64,000 nt of DNA from Pontibacillus halophilus JSM 076056 = DSM 19796 (GTDB taxonomy: Bacteria; Bacillota; Bacilli; Bacillales; BH030062): the NCBI RefSeq assembly GCF_000425205.1, contig NZ_KE384328.1:241176-305175 (forward strand), written 5' to 3'. Each line of letters opens with the position of its first letter. Within the stretch, counting starts at the first letter, position 1. Shown here piece after piece: positions 25,067 to 37,028 of the stretch. The translations under genes and the position numbers were made by a program. Under the pieces are notes generated by a model. The model was not told the DNA's origin, ran no database searches, and saw nothing but the letters and a program-made list of their open reading frames with translations.

Positions 25067-26887
25067 ATGAGCGGACAGTTTAAACAGAGCAATGTGCGAA
25101 ATTTTTCGATTATCGCTCACATTGACCACGGTAAATCAACGCTAGCCGACCGTATTTTAGAGAAAACGAAAGCTTTAACACAGCGTGAAATGAAAGAACA
25201 GTTTCTCGATGCGATGGACCTTGAGCGTGAACGTGGCATTACCATTAAATTAAATGCTGTACAATTAAAATATGAAAGAAATGACGGGGAAGATTACTTA
25301 TTCCACCTCATTGATACACCTGGACACGTAGACTTTACGTATGAAGTATCGCGGAGTCTTGCGGCATGTGAAGGGGTTATCCTTGTTGTGGACGCTGCAC
25401 AGGGCATTGAAGCTCAGACCCTTGCAAACGTATACTTAGCCCTTGATAACGATTTGGAAATTATTCCGGTTATTAATAAGGTCGACCTTCCAGCTGCGGA
25501 CCCTGAGCGGGTGAAGCAAGAGCTAGAAGATGTGCTAGGGATTGATGGAGATGAGGCGATCATGGCTTCCGCTAAAGCGGGTAAAGGAATTGAAGAAATT
25601 CTAGAAGCCATTGTAGACCGCATTCCAGCACCTCAAGGTAACCCTGAGGACCCATTGAAAGCCTTGATCTTTGACTCTCTTTACGACCCTTATCGTGGTG
25701 TCGTGTCTTCTGTCAGTATTAAAGAAGGTACCGTAAAAGTCGGCGATAAAATTCGCATGATGGCTACAGAGAAAGAATTTGAAGTAAACGACATTGGCGT
25801 ATTTAATCCAAAGCCAACACCGAAAGACCAGTTAAGCGTTGGGGACGTAGGGTACTTAACTGCATCTATCAAGAACGTCGGTGACGCTCGTGTCGGTGAT
25901 ACCATCACTTCAGCGAAGAATCCAGCGGACGAACCACTGCCAGGTTACAAGCGCATGAACCCAATGGTTTATTGCGGAATGTTCCCTGTTGATGCAAGTA
26001 ATTACAATGATTTAAGAGAGGCGTTAGAACGTCTTGAACTTAACGACAGTTCCTTGCAATACGAAGCGGAGACATCACAAGCACTTGGCTTTGGATTCCG
26101 TTGTGGATTCCTTGGTCTCCTTCACATGGAGATTATCCAAGAACGTATTGAGCGCGAATTTGGAATTGAATTAATTACAACTGCACCTAGTGTAATTTAT
26201 GAGGTAGAACAAACAACGGGTGAGACGATTACCGTTGAGAACCCATCTCTTATGCCTGACCCACAGTCAGTCCAAGAGATTCGCGAACCATTTGTCAAAG
26301 CAACGATTATGGTACCAAATGATTACGTTGGTGCAATTATGGAAATCTGTCAGAAGAAACGTGGCGCATTCGTAAATATGGAGTATTTAGATGACAATCG
26401 CGTAAACATCGTTTACGATATTCCACTTTCTGAGATTGTGTATGATTTCTTTGATCAATTGAAGTCCTCTACTAAGGGCTATGCGTCCTTTGACTATGAG
26501 TTGATTGGTTATCGCCCATCCAACCTAGTGAAGATGGATATTTGGTTAAATAACGATACGATTGATGCTCTATCCATCATTGTTCACCGTGACTTTGCTT
26601 ACGATCGTGGGAAGGCGATTGCGAATAAGCTGAAGGAGTTAATTCCTCGTCAGCAGTTCGAAGTACCTGTCCAAGCAGCAATCGGGAATAAGATTGTAGC
26701 TCGCTCAACGATTAAGGCGATGCGTAAGAACGTCTTGGCTAAATGTTACGGCGGAGATATTTCACGTAAACGTAAATTGCTTGAGAAGCAAAAAGAAGGT
26801 AAAAAACGTATGAAGATGGTAGGATCAGTAGAGATCCCACAAGAAGCCTTCATGGCTGTTCTAGAAATGGATTCTGATAACGATTAA
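25067..26887 (+). CDS. lepA: Elongation factor 4 (LepA)
   Basis: LepA is a ribosome-associated translational GTPase of 606 residues, linked to back-translocation and 30S maturation. G1 [10 protein letters not shown]2 RGITIK, G3 DTPGH and G4 NKVD are all present, followed by EF-G-like domains and the LepA-specific C-terminus ([24 protein letters not shown]). The start at 25067 (MSGQFKQ) has GTAGGAG upstream; the longer open frame from 24998 lacks homology. Confidence 0.97.
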   Translation: MSGQFKQSNVRNFSIIAHIDHGKSTLADRILEKTKALTQREMKEQFLDAMDLERERGITIKLNAVQLKYERNDGEDYLFHLIDTPGHVDFTYEVSRSLAACEGVILVVDAAQGIEAQTLANVYLALDNDLEIIPVINKVDLPAADPERVKQELEDVLGIDGDEAIMASAKAGKGIEEILEAIVDRIPAPQGNPEDPLKALIFDSLYDPYRGVVSSVSIKEGTVKVGDKIRMMATEKEFEVNDIGVFNPKPTPKDQLSVGDVGYLTASIKNVGDARVGDTITSAKNPADEPLPGYKRMNPMVYCGMFPVDASNYNDLREALERLELNDSSLQYEAETSQALGFGFRCGFLGLLHMEIIQERIEREFGIELITTAPSVIYEVEQTTGETITVENPSLMPDPQSVQEIREPFVKATIMVPNDYVGAIMEICQKKRGAFVNMEYLDDNRVNIVYDIPLSEIVYDFFDQLKSSTKGYASFDYELIGYRPSNLVKMDIWLNNDTIDALSIIVHRDFAYDRGKAIANKLKELIPRQQFEVPVQAAIGNKIVARSTIKAMRKNVLAKCYGGDISRKRKLLEKQKEGKKRMKMVGSVEIPQEAFMAVLEMDSDND

Positions 26888-26894
26888 TGAATGG

Positions 26895-26928
26895 AAAAAC
26901 CGCAGGAGGGAATCTTGCGGTTTTTAAT
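26895..26928 (+). terminator. Terminator between lepA and hemW
   Basis: AAAAACCGCA/TGCGGTTTTT lies 8 bases past the lepA stop. Confidence 0.85.
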
Positions 26929-26953
26929 CTTTTATATAGAGTGAGGGAAAAGT

Positions 26954-28132
26954 ATGGTTTCATCGGTGTATATTCACATCCCCTTCTGCCAGCAGATTTG
27001 TCATTACTGTGACTTTACGAAATTCTTCTATAACGAAGAGTTGGCAAATCAATACGTAGAAGCATTAGAAAATGAAATTGTGACGGAGGTTGGGCGAAAT
27101 AAGCAAGCTGTCCGTACTATTTTCGTTGGAGGCGGCACACCAACAGCCTTATCCTATAAGCAATTGGAGCATGTCCTTAAGACAATTGAGGCTTCCTTTG
27201 ACGTGCACAACTGCTTGGAGTATACGTTTGAAGCGAACCCAGGTGAATTTGATGAAGACAAATTAGCCTTATTAATGAGTTATGGCGTCAATCGTATATC
27301 CTTAGGGGTTCAAGTGTTTGATGATGAGAAATTGGAGGAAATTGGGCGTTTGCATCGTGTTAAAGACGTGTATGAAAGTATAAGGATGTTCGAAAAGCAT
27401 GGAATGACAAACGTATCAATTGATCTGATGTACGGGCTACCAGGACAAACATTTGAAGGATTCAAGAAGACTCTAGATGAGGCTCTTGCTCTAAACCTGC
27501 CTCATTATTCTGCTTACTCCTTACAAATAGAGCCGAAAACGGTCTTCTATCAGCGATATAAGAAAGGGAAGCTTCATAAGCCTGTAGAGGAAGTAGAGGC
27601 AGATATGTTTGAACTGCTTCTAAATGAAACAGAAAAGAGCGGCGTCCATCAATACGAAATTAGTAACTTCGCTAAACCGGGTTATGAGAGTCAACATAAT
27701 CTTACGTATTGGAACAATGACTATTATTATGGTTTTGGTTCAGGCGCACATGCGTATCTACCTGGTAAGCGAACCGTTAACATTCGTCCGTTGCCAAGAT
27801 ACGTTAAAGAAGCGAATGAGAGTGGACGCCCTATTCTTCACGAAGAAGTGATTGGTAAACGTGAAACGATGGAAGAGCAAATGTTCTTAGGTCTCCGAAA
27901 GGTAAATGGAGTGTCTAAATCGTTGTTTGTTCATCGGTTCGGTATAGAGATTGAAACGTTGTATAAAGACGAACTTCAATACTTGAAACAAAAAGGATGG
28001 CTTGAAGAGGATGAGGATTACGTTCGATTGACTCGACAAGGGCGGATATTTGGCAATGAGGTATTTCAGGAATTTCTAATCGAAGATGAAAAGCTTGAGG
28101 GCATTAGTGTTGACAAGGAAATGGGCATCTGA
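26954..28132 (+). CDS. hemW: Heme chaperone HemW (radical SAM)
   Basis: This 392-residue radical SAM protein has the Cx3Cx2C cluster motif CQQICHYC near the N-terminus and the GGGTPTAL block. It lacks the extra N-terminal features of true coproporphyrinogen III oxidase HemN, so it fits HemW, which inserts heme into respiratory proteins. The promoter of the hrcA operon lies in its last codons. Confidence 0.93.
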   Translation: MVSSVYIHIPFCQQICHYCDFTKFFYNEELANQYVEALENEIVTEVGRNKQAVRTIFVGGGTPTALSYKQLEHVLKTIEASFDVHNCLEYTFEANPGEFDEDKLALLMSYGVNRISLGVQVFDDEKLEEIGRLHRVKDVYESIRMFEKHGMTNVSIDLMYGLPGQTFEGFKKTLDEALALNLPHYSAYSLQIEPKTVFYQRYKKGKLHKPVEEVEADMFELLLNETEKSGVHQYEISNFAKPGYESQHNLTYWNNDYYYGFGSGAHAYLPGKRTVNIRPLPRYVKEANESGRPILHEEVIGKRETMEEQMFLGLRKVNGVSKSLFVHRFGIEIETLYKDELQYLKQKGWLEEDEDYVRLTRQGRIFGNEVFQEFLIEDEKLEGISVDKEMGI

Positions 28133-28138
28133 TAATTT
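28110..28138 (+). promoter_or_regulatory. Sigma-A promoter of the hrcA-dnaK operon
   Basis: TTGACA (28110-28115) and TAATTT (28133-28138) are 17 bases apart. The expected start lies a few bases before the CIRCE operator, which suits HrcA repression. Confidence 0.65.
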
Positions 28139-28148
28139 ATTATTAGAT

Positions 28149-28175
28149 TTAGCACTCACATTAACCGAGTGCTAA
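28149..28175 (+). promoter_or_regulatory. CIRCE operator (HrcA binding site)
   Basis: TTAGCACTC, nine bases, GAGTGCTAA: a perfect match to the CIRCE consensus, located 15 bases before hrcA. It predicts HrcA/GroEL-dependent heat-shock control of hrcA-grpE-dnaK-dnaJ. Confidence 0.98.
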
Positions 28176-28190
28176 CAGAGGTGATCATCG

Positions 28191-29234
28191 ATGCTTTCAG
28201 ATCGTCAGCTCTTGTTATTACAAGTCATAATTGATGATTTTATCCAATCCGCTCAACCGGTTGGTTCACGGTCGATTTCTAAGCGGGAAGATGTGGCATT
28301 TAGCTCTGCTACAATTCGTAATGAAATGGCAGACTTAGAGGATATGGGCTTCTTAGAGAAGACTCATTCTTCTTCGGGTCGGATTCCTTCTGAGAAGGGA
28401 TATCGCTTTTACGTCGACCATCTAATGGCACCGTTCCCGTTGTCGGCACAGGACGTATCGGTTGTGCAAGATGCGTTTGCTTATCACTTGCTCGAATTTG
28501 AGAAAGTCGTTCAGCAATCTGCGCGCGTGTTGTCAGAGATGACGAACTACACGTCCATTATTTTGGGTCCTGAGGTGTATGAGACAAAGCTTAGACAACT
28601 ACAAATTATACCACTGTCTCATCAATCAGCAGTGGCCGTCCTTGTGACGAATACTGGACATGTGGAGCATAGGTCTTTCACCATCCCGGTGGAGTTGTCT
28701 CCAAGTGATTTAGAGAAAATGGTGAACATCTTAAATGAGCGTCTCTATGACGTTCCCATCATTGATCTAAATCGGAAGTTGAAAGTTGAAATTACGACCT
28801 TGCTGAAGAAGCATACAAGAGAATACGATAAAGCCTATCGCTATTTGCGTGCCGCTTTATTTGATGACCAACAGACGAAGTTGTATGTTGGTGGGAAGAC
28901 GAATATCTTGATGCAGCCGGAGTTCAAGGATATTGATAAAGTCCGTGCTCTTTATTCCTTAATTGAACAGGAGAACGAGCTGGCGACTTTATTAAGACGT
29001 GACTCTAATGACATCGAAGTTACCATTGGGCATGAGAATGGCCTCGAGGAAATGCATGATGTTAGCATCATTACAGCTTCCTATTCTCTTAATGATGAAC
29101 AGCTAGGGACAATTGCCTTGTTAGGGCCTACTCGTATGGAGTATTCGCGCGTAATTTCACTCATGAACGTGCTTTCCAATCATATGACACAAACATTCCG
29201 TTCATGGTATCAAAACGATGCGTGGAGGAAATGA
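28191..29234 (+). CDS. hrcA: Heat-inducible transcription repressor HrcA
   Basis: This 347-residue repressor has an N-terminal winged helix (QPVGSRSISKREDVAFSSATIRNEMADLE) and a C-terminal GAF-like dimerisation region. It binds the adjacent CIRCE site and needs GroEL for activity, so misfolded protein load induces the operon. Standard start with an AGAGGTG site. Confidence 0.97.
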   Translation: MLSDRQLLLLQVIIDDFIQSAQPVGSRSISKREDVAFSSATIRNEMADLEDMGFLEKTHSSSGRIPSEKGYRFYVDHLMAPFPLSAQDVSVVQDAFAYHLLEFEKVVQQSARVLSEMTNYTSIILGPEVYETKLRQLQIIPLSHQSAVAVLVTNTGHVEHRSFTIPVELSPSDLEKMVNILNERLYDVPIIDLNRKLKVEITTLLKKHTREYDKAYRYLRAALFDDQQTKLYVGGKTNILMQPEFKDIDKVRALYSLIEQENELATLLRRDSNDIEVTIGHENGLEEMHDVSIITASYSLNDEQLGTIALLGPTRMEYSRVISLMNVLSNHMTQTFRSWYQNDAWRK

Positions 29235-29351
29235 ATAGTAAGGTGTCGGGGAGGATAGCCTCCCTCACATTCTTTTCAATTAAATCATTTTATTTTGCTG
29301 TACAATTCTGTTATATTCAATACGGCTATACAGGTTGAGGAGGTGACAGAC

Positions 29352-29921
29352 ATGGAAGAGAACAAACAACAATCTGAGCAAGTAAATGATGAAGTGCAAG
29401 ATGACCAAGAGGTGGTTGAGCCAGAAGTTGAAGTCATTGATGAGACTGAAACAGTAGGTGAAGCGACTTCAAACTCTGAAGTAGAACAGCTTCAACAAGA
29501 GAAAGAAGAACTTCAAAACCGTTTGGCACGCTTGCAGGCTGACTATGATAACTTCCGCCGACGTACTCAAAAAGAACGTGAAGCGGATCGTAAATATAAG
29601 TCTCAAGACCTTGTAAATGAATTGTTACCAGCGCTAGATAACTTTGAACGTGCGCTACAAGTAGACGTTCAAGATGAATCAACGAAAAGCTTCAAAGATG
29701 GCATTCAAATGGTATACCGCCAGCTGTCTGATGCATTAGAAAAAGAAGGTGTGGAAGTCATCCCTGCAGAGGGAGAGACATTTGACCCTCAAATTCACCA
29801 AGCTGTAATGCAAGTTGAAGATGAGAATTATGCATCCAACGTTGTTGTTGCAGAGCTTCAAAAAGGGTACAGATTGAAAGACCGGGTTATTCGCCCATCA
29901 ATGGTTAAAGTAAATCAATAA
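29352..29921 (+). CDS. grpE: Nucleotide exchange factor GrpE
   Basis: GrpE releases ADP from DnaK. The 189-residue protein has an acidic disordered N-terminus (about 1-45), a long coiled-coil helix (about 45-100) with [14 protein letters not shown], and the C-terminal beta domain. The ATG at 29352 follows GAGGAGGTGA; the longer frame upstream is not needed. Confidence 0.97.
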   Translation: MEENKQQSEQVNDEVQDDQEVVEPEVEVIDETETVGEATSNSEVEQLQQEKEELQNRLARLQADYDNFRRRTQKEREADRKYKSQDLVNELLPALDNFERALQVDVQDESTKSFKDGIQMVYRQLSDALEKEGVEVIPAEGETFDPQIHQAVMQVEDENYASNVVVAELQKGYRLKDRVIRPSMVKVNQ

Positions 29922-29941
29922 AACAATACATAGTAGATTAA

Positions 29942-31777
<1,836 letters not shown>

Positions 31778-31804
31778 GTTTAGGCGCGTCTTCTAACAGG
31801 TGGA

Positions 31805-31843
31805 AAAGTCAAAGTCAGGGGAATCTTGACTTTGGCTTTTTTA
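31805..31843 (+). terminator. Terminator between dnaK and dnaJ
   Basis: CAAAGTCA/TGACTTTG followed by CTTTTTT. It would reduce read-through from dnaK into dnaJ. Confidence 0.75.
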
Positions 31844-31943
31844 CTGAATAAATACGTGAGCAACATCTCCATAGCGTTGCTAAATAAAATCAAACAATGT
31901 TACTATTAACTGCATGCAAGAAGAGTCGGGAGAGTGATTGTCT

Positions 31944-33068
31944 GTGAGTAAACGAGACTATTATGAGGTCTTGGGTGTCTCCCAAGATGCTTCTAAAGAT
32001 GACATAAAGAAAGCGTATCGAAAGCTAGCACGTCAGTATCATCCAGACGTAAGCAAGGAAGAGAACGCTGCTGAAAAGTTTAAAGAAGTAAAAGAAGCGT
32101 ATGAAAGCTTAAGTGACGACCAGAAGCGCGCACAGTATGACCAGTTTGGTCACGAAGGCCCTCAAGGCTTCGGTGGTGGTGGCTTCGGTGGCGGCCAAGA
32201 CTTTGGCGGATTTGGCGACATCTTTGATATGTTCTTTGGCGGAGGCGGTCGTAGACGTGATCCTAATGCGCCGAGAAAAGGTGCGGACCTCCAATATACA
32301 ATGACGCTTGAATTTGAAGAGGCTGTATTTGGTAAGGAAACAGATGTACAAATTCCGAAAGAGGAAGACTGTGAGACATGTGATGGCTCTGGTGCTAAGC
32401 CAGGAACGCATCCTGAAACATGCCCGCACTGTCAAGGTTCTGGTCAATTAAACCAAGAACAGAATACACCATTTGGCCGCGTTGTAAATCGACGTGTATG
32501 TCACCACTGTCAAGGTACAGGTAACCTGATTAAAGATAAGTGTAATACGTGCGGCGGAGACGGAAAAGTTACAAAACGTAAGACCATTCATATTAGTATT
32601 CCAGCAGGAATTGATGAAGGTCAACAAATCCGTGTTACAGGACAAGGGGAGCCAGGAGAAAACGGTGGACCTGCAGGCGACTTGTTTGTTGTCATCCAAG
32701 TGCGCCAACACGAGTTCTTCCAACGTGAAGGCGACCACATCTTCTGTGAAATGCCACTCACATTTACGCAGGCTGCTCTAGGAGATGAAGTAGAAGTGCC
32801 AACGTTACATGGGAAAGTGAAATTGAAGATTCCTGAAGGCACGCAGACAGGGAAAACGTTCCGCCTGAAAGAAAAAGGTGTTCCTAACGTACGCGGCTAT
32901 GGTCATGGTGATCAACATGTGAAGATTCGCGTTGTAACTCCGTCGAACCTAACAGATCGTCAAAAAGAATTGATGCGTGAATTTAACGAAATTGCCGGTA
33001 ATGAACCAACGGAAGAGCAACATGGTAGCTTGTTCCAGCGCTTCAAACGTGCATTTAAAGGCGAATAA
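31944..33068 (+). CDS. dnaJ: Co-chaperone DnaJ (Hsp40)
   Basis: DnaJ stimulates DnaK ATPase and delivers substrates. In order: J domain with HPD (about 31-33), Gly/Phe-rich linker (about 70-105), four CxxCxGxG zinc repeats ([32 protein letters not shown]) and the C-terminal substrate domain. The GTG at 31944 gives the canonical (M)[10 protein letters not shown] start with GGGAGAG 9 bases away; a TTG two codons earlier is too close to it. Confidence 0.97.
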   Translation: MSKRDYYEVLGVSQDASKDDIKKAYRKLARQYHPDVSKEENAAEKFKEVKEAYESLSDDQKRAQYDQFGHEGPQGFGGGGFGGGQDFGGFGDIFDMFFGGGGRRRDPNAPRKGADLQYTMTLEFEEAVFGKETDVQIPKEEDCETCDGSGAKPGTHPETCPHCQGSGQLNQEQNTPFGRVVNRRVCHHCQGTGNLIKDKCNTCGGDGKVTKRKTIHISIPAGIDEGQQIRVTGQGEPGENGGPAGDLFVVIQVRQHEFFQREGDHIFCEMPLTFTQAALGDEVEVPTLHGKVKLKIPEGTQTGKTFRLKEKGVPNVRGYGHGDQHVKIRVVTPSNLTDRQKELMREFNEIAGNEPTEEQHGSLFQRFKRAFKGE

Positions 33069-33097
33069 GAAATCCAACAGTAAAGTGAGTTGATTCG

Positions 33098-34036
33098 ATG
33101 AAGTGGTCTGAGATATGCATTCATACGACTACAGAAGCCGTTGAACCAGTTTCGAACGTTTTGCATGAAGCTGGAGCAAGTGGAGTTGTAATTGAGGATC
33201 CTGAAGATTTAGTGAAAGAACGCGACACGTACATGGGAGAAATTTATGAGTTGAACCCAGAGGACTACCCTACTGAAGGTGTGTACGTGAAAGCTTATGT
33301 GGCTGTGAATAGCTTCTTAGCTGAAACCGTTGAGGAAATTAAACAGGCAGTAACAAACTTGTCTGAATACGGAATTGACTTAGGGCATAATGAAGTCACG
33401 GTAAGCGAAGTAAATGAAGAGGATTGGGCGACTGCTTGGAAGAAGTATTACAAGCCAGTTAAAATCTCTGAAAAGGTTACAATTACACCAACATGGGAAG
33501 AGTATGAGCCTGTATCTAGTGATGAGGTTATCATTGAACTAGATCCTGGGATGGCATTTGGTACAGGGACGCATCCGACTACTGTATTGAGTATTCAAGC
33601 GATTGAACAGTATATTGAACAAGACGATGTAGTCATTGATGTAGGTGCCGGATCTGGCGTATTAAGTATTGCTTCTGTCCTTCTTGGAGCTAAAGAAGTA
33701 TATGCCTACGACTTAGACGATGTCGCTGTTACAAGTACAGTGAACAACGCTGAATATAATCAAGTAAGCCATTTAATTCATGCAAAGCAGAACGATTTAT
33801 TAAATGATGTGGATGTACAGGCGGACCTAATTGTTTCAAACATTCTAGCAGAAATCATTGTTCGCTTTACAGATGATGCGTTTAACCTCGTTAAATCAGG
33901 AGGATATTTCATCACCTCTGGCATCATTCGTGATAAACGTGAAATAGTGAAAGAGCGTCTAGAGCAATCAGGATTTGAAATTGTAGAAACAAACCAGATG
34001 GAAGATTGGACATCCATCATTGCACGTAAACCGTAA
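33098..34036 (+). CDS. prmA: Ribosomal protein L11 methyltransferase
   Basis: PrmA trimethylates ribosomal protein uL11. The 312-residue protein has an N-terminal substrate-recognition domain, then GTGTHPTT, the SAM-binding DVGAGSGVLS and the catalytic-region SNILAEII. It is co-oriented with dnaJ and rsmE, as in B. subtilis yqeT. Confidence 0.95.
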   Translation: MKWSEICIHTTTEAVEPVSNVLHEAGASGVVIEDPEDLVKERDTYMGEIYELNPEDYPTEGVYVKAYVAVNSFLAETVEEIKQAVTNLSEYGIDLGHNEVTVSEVNEEDWATAWKKYYKPVKISEKVTITPTWEEYEPVSSDEVIIELDPGMAFGTGTHPTTVLSIQAIEQYIEQDDVVIDVGAGSGVLSIASVLLGAKEVYAYDLDDVAVTSTVNNAEYNQVSHLIHAKQNDLLNDVDVQADLIVSNILAEIIVRFTDDAFNLVKSGGYFITSGIIRDKREIVKERLEQSGFEIVETNQMEDWTSIIARKP

Positions 34037-34054
34037 AGAAAGCAGGTGCTGAAT

Positions 34055-34807
34055 GTGCAAAGGTACTTCATTCCTGCTTCTGGTTGGCAAGAGGGAAAGG
34101 TCATCATAACAGGTGAGGATGCTCACCATATTAAACGCGTGATGCGGATGACTGAAGATGATGAAATTATTTGCTGCACGCCAGATGGGCGTGCAGCCCT
34201 TTGTCAATTAGAAGTGGTTACAGAGGATGACATCAAAGCATCAATTGTACGTTGGCTAGACGAACAAAAGGAGCTCCCGGTGAACGTAACAATCGTTCAA
34301 GGGTTGCCAAAAGGGGATAAGATGGAGTTGGTCATACAGAAAGGAACCGAACTTGGTGCACACGAGTTCATTCCCTTTGCTGCAGAACGCTCCATTGTGA
34401 AATGGGATGGAAAGAAAGCAAAGAAGAAAATTGAACGCTATCAAAAGATTGCCAAAGAGGCGAGTGAGCAGTCTCATCGAACTCAAATTCCACAAGTAAA
34501 TGACGTACATACTTTAGACCAAATTGCTTCATTGCAATCATATGACTGGAAGCTCTTTGCCTTTGAGGATGAAGCGAAAAGCTCTACGTATCGTTCATTA
34601 AAAGAAGTGATACCAAACTTAACTGAAGAACAGTCGGTGTTAATTGTCATTGGACCAGAAGGTGGATTAAGTGAGAAGGAAGTAGACGTGCTGAAAACGC
34701 ATGAATTCTTATCGGTGCGACTTGGACCGCGCATTCTAAGAAGTGAAACAGCGCACGCCTATATTCTTTCAAGCATTTCTTACCAGCTTGAGGAACTCAA
34801 TCAATAA
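34055..34807 (+). CDS. rsmE: 16S rRNA (uridine1498-N3)-methyltransferase
   Basis: This is a SPOUT-class methyltransferase of 250 residues with an N-terminal PUA-like domain (HHIKRVMRM). The C-terminal knot has GLPKGDKMELVIQKGTELG, IGPEGGLSEKE and LGPRILRSETA. The GTG at 34055 aligns with the usual MQRYF start and has AGCAGGTG spaced correctly; a GTG three codons upstream overlaps that site. Confidence 0.94.
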   Translation: MQRYFIPASGWQEGKVIITGEDAHHIKRVMRMTEDDEIICCTPDGRAALCQLEVVTEDDIKASIVRWLDEQKELPVNVTIVQGLPKGDKMELVIQKGTELGAHEFIPFAAERSIVKWDGKKAKKKIERYQKIAKEASEQSHRTQIPQVNDVHTLDQIASLQSYDWKLFAFEDEAKSSTYRSLKEVIPNLTEEQSVLIVIGPEGGLSEKEVDVLKTHEFLSVRLGPRILRSETAHAYILSSISYQLEELNQ

Positions 34808-34823
34808 TTTGGGGTGATGGAGA

Positions 34824-36179
34824 ATGAACACGGTAGCGTTTCACACATTAGGTTGTAAAGTGAACCATTATGAAACAGAGGGGATTTGGCAATTATTTAA
34901 GGAAGAAGGGTATGAGCGAGTCGATTTTGAACGTAAATCAGATATTTACGTTATTAATACGTGTACAGTTACAAACACCGGTGATAAGAAAAGTCGCCAG
35001 GTGATTCGAAGGGCTATACGTAAGAATCCTGAAGCAGTCATTTGTGTAACGGGCTGCTATGCGCAGACATCACCTGATGAGATTATGGAAATCCCAGGTG
35101 TAGACGTAGTTGTTGGAACACAAAATCGTCGCAACATGATCCCATACATAAGAGAGCACCAAAAGCATCGTGAACCGATTAATGGCGTCTCAAACATTAT
35201 GAAGACAAGAACCTATGAAGAGATGGATGTTCCGGCATTTACAGACCGGACGAGAGCCTCCCTCAAAATTCAAGAAGGGTGCAATAACTTCTGCACGTTT
35301 TGTATTATTCCTTGGGCACGTGGTCTCTTAAGATCTCGTCAGCCAGAAGAAGTTATTTCTCAAGCACAACAGCTCGTGGATGCTGGTTATAAGGAAATTG
35401 TACTTACAGGCATTCATACAGGTGGTTATGGGGAAGATTTAAGAGACTACAATTTAGCTAAGTTATTAACGACTTTAGATGAGCAAGTGAGTGGGTTAAA
35501 GCGAATTCGAATTTCTTCGATTGAAGCAAGCCAAATTACGGATGAAGTCATCGATGTACTCGGGAAGTCTGATAAAATTGTACGTCATTTACACATACCG
35601 CTACAGTCTGGTTCCAATACTGTGCTAAAGCGTATGCGTAGAAAGTATACAACGGAATTCTACAAAGAAAGAATCGACCGAATTAAAGAAGCGCTTCCTG
35701 GTCTTGCAATTACATCCGATGTCATCGTAGGCTTTCCTGGTGAAACGGAGGAGGAGTATAACGAAACGTATTCATTCATACGAGAGATTGGATACTCAGA
35801 ACTCCATGTGTTTCCTTATTCTAAACGAACAGGAACACCAGCTGCCCGTATGGACGACCAAGTGGATGATGACCTAAAGCACCGTCGTGTGCAGGAGTTA
35901 ATTGATCTTTCGAGTGACCAAGCTATGTTGTATGCTTCGGGCTATGAAGGGCGTGTACTTGAGGTTATACCAGAGGAGAAGTTTACTGAGGACCGAGAAG
36001 ATGAACGACTCGTAGGGTATACAGACAACTATATGAAAGTCGTGTTTGAGGGAACGAATTCTATGATCGGGGAAGTTGTTCGGGTGAAGATTACGCAATC
36101 GGGGTACCCGCACAATTACGGCGAGTACGTAAGAGTCATTCAACAACCGAATCTAACAGATACAGTTCTTTCTTCATAA
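34824..36179 (+). CDS. mtaB: tRNA t6A37 methylthiotransferase MtaB
   Basis: This radical SAM methylthiotransferase converts t6A37 to ms2t6A37 in ANN-decoding tRNAs. The N-terminal UPF0004 domain (TLGCKVNHYETE, NTCTVTN, VTGCYAQ) supplies the second cluster. The radical SAM motif is CNNFCTFC, and a C-terminal TRAM domain follows. The 451-residue length is typical. Confidence 0.96.
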   Translation: MNTVAFHTLGCKVNHYETEGIWQLFKEEGYERVDFERKSDIYVINTCTVTNTGDKKSRQVIRRAIRKNPEAVICVTGCYAQTSPDEIMEIPGVDVVVGTQNRRNMIPYIREHQKHREPINGVSNIMKTRTYEEMDVPAFTDRTRASLKIQEGCNNFCTFCIIPWARGLLRSRQPEEVISQAQQLVDAGYKEIVLTGIHTGGYGEDLRDYNLAKLLTTLDEQVSGLKRIRISSIEASQITDEVIDVLGKSDKIVRHLHIPLQSGSNTVLKRMRRKYTTEFYKERIDRIKEALPGLAITSDVIVGFPGETEEEYNETYSFIREIGYSELHVFPYSKRTGTPAARMDDQVDDDLKHRRVQELIDLSSDQAMLYASGYEGRVLEVIPEEKFTEDREDERLVGYTDNYMKVVFEGTNSMIGEVVRVKITQSGYPHNYGEYVRVIQQPNLTDTVLSS

Positions 36180-36296
36180 TTAGACTCAATATACAACTCA
36201 AATCCTGTGCTCGTCCTGTCATGATGTAGAAATTTCACGAGAGCCATGCTACGATGTAAGAGGTACGAACAACTTAAGAATGTGAGGGATAGACCA

Positions 36297-36968
36297 ATGA
36301 ACCAACAACTAGCTAAGCTAATTGACCACACAGCATTAAAACCAGGCACTACAAAAGAAGCTATTCATAAACTTTGTGAAGAAGCTGCAGAATATAATTT
36401 CGCATCCGTGTGCGTAAATCCAGGTTGGGTTTCTTACAGCTATCAACAACTAAAAGATACAGATGTAAAAGTATGTACTGTAATCGGGTTTCCGTTAGGT
36501 GCTACAACTTCTGAATCGAAAGCGTTCGAAACGAAACAGGCGATTGAGAACGGTGCGACAGAAGTAGATATGGTAATCAACATCGACGCACTTAAGAGCG
36601 GCGACTTTGATTATGTTCAACAAGACATTGAAGCGGTTGTTCAAGCAGCTGAAGGCAAGGCAATCGTGAAAGTTATCCTTGAAACGTGCTTACTTACAGA
36701 CGAAGAAAAAGTTAAAGCTTCTGAACTATCGAAAGCTGCAAAAGCAGACTTTGTGAAAACATCCACTGGTTTCTCCACTGGAGGCGCAACAGTAGAAGAT
36801 ATCCGCCTTATGCGTGAAACAGTAGGTGAAGACATGGGTGTGAAAGCTTCAGGAGGCATTCGTGACCGTGAAGCTGTAGATGCTATGGTTGAGGCTGGAG
36901 CAACTCGTATTGGCGCAAGCTCAGGCATTGCCATTGTTACAGGCGGCCAAGGAACATCCGGTTACTAG
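36297..36968 (+). CDS. deoC: Deoxyribose-phosphate aldolase
   Basis: DeoC cleaves 2-deoxyribose-5-phosphate to acetaldehyde and glyceraldehyde-3-phosphate. The class I aldolase Schiff-base Lys is in [16 protein letters not shown] at the N-terminus and KASGGIRD are also diagnostic. The ATG at 36297 follows GTGAGGGA. The gene stands alone, without the nupC/pdp partners it has in B. subtilis. Confidence 0.96.
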   Translation: MNQQLAKLIDHTALKPGTTKEAIHKLCEEAAEYNFASVCVNPGWVSYSYQQLKDTDVKVCTVIGFPLGATTSESKAFETKQAIENGATEVDMVINIDALKSGDFDYVQQDIEAVVQAAEGKAIVKVILETCLLTDEEKVKASELSKAAKADFVKTSTGFSTGGATVEDIRLMRETVGEDMGVKASGGIRDREAVDAMVEAGATRIGASSGIAIVTGGQGTSGY

Positions 36969-36988
36969 GGTTCTATATTATTCAGAAG

Positions 36989-37019
36989 GACGGGATTCAA
37001 TTGAATCCCGTCTTTTTTT
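36989..37019 (+). terminator. Terminator after deoC
   Basis: GACGGGATTCAA/TTGAATCCCGTC followed by T7 is a perfect palindrome. Confidence 0.92.
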
Positions 37020-37028
37020 GTGTGCTGA

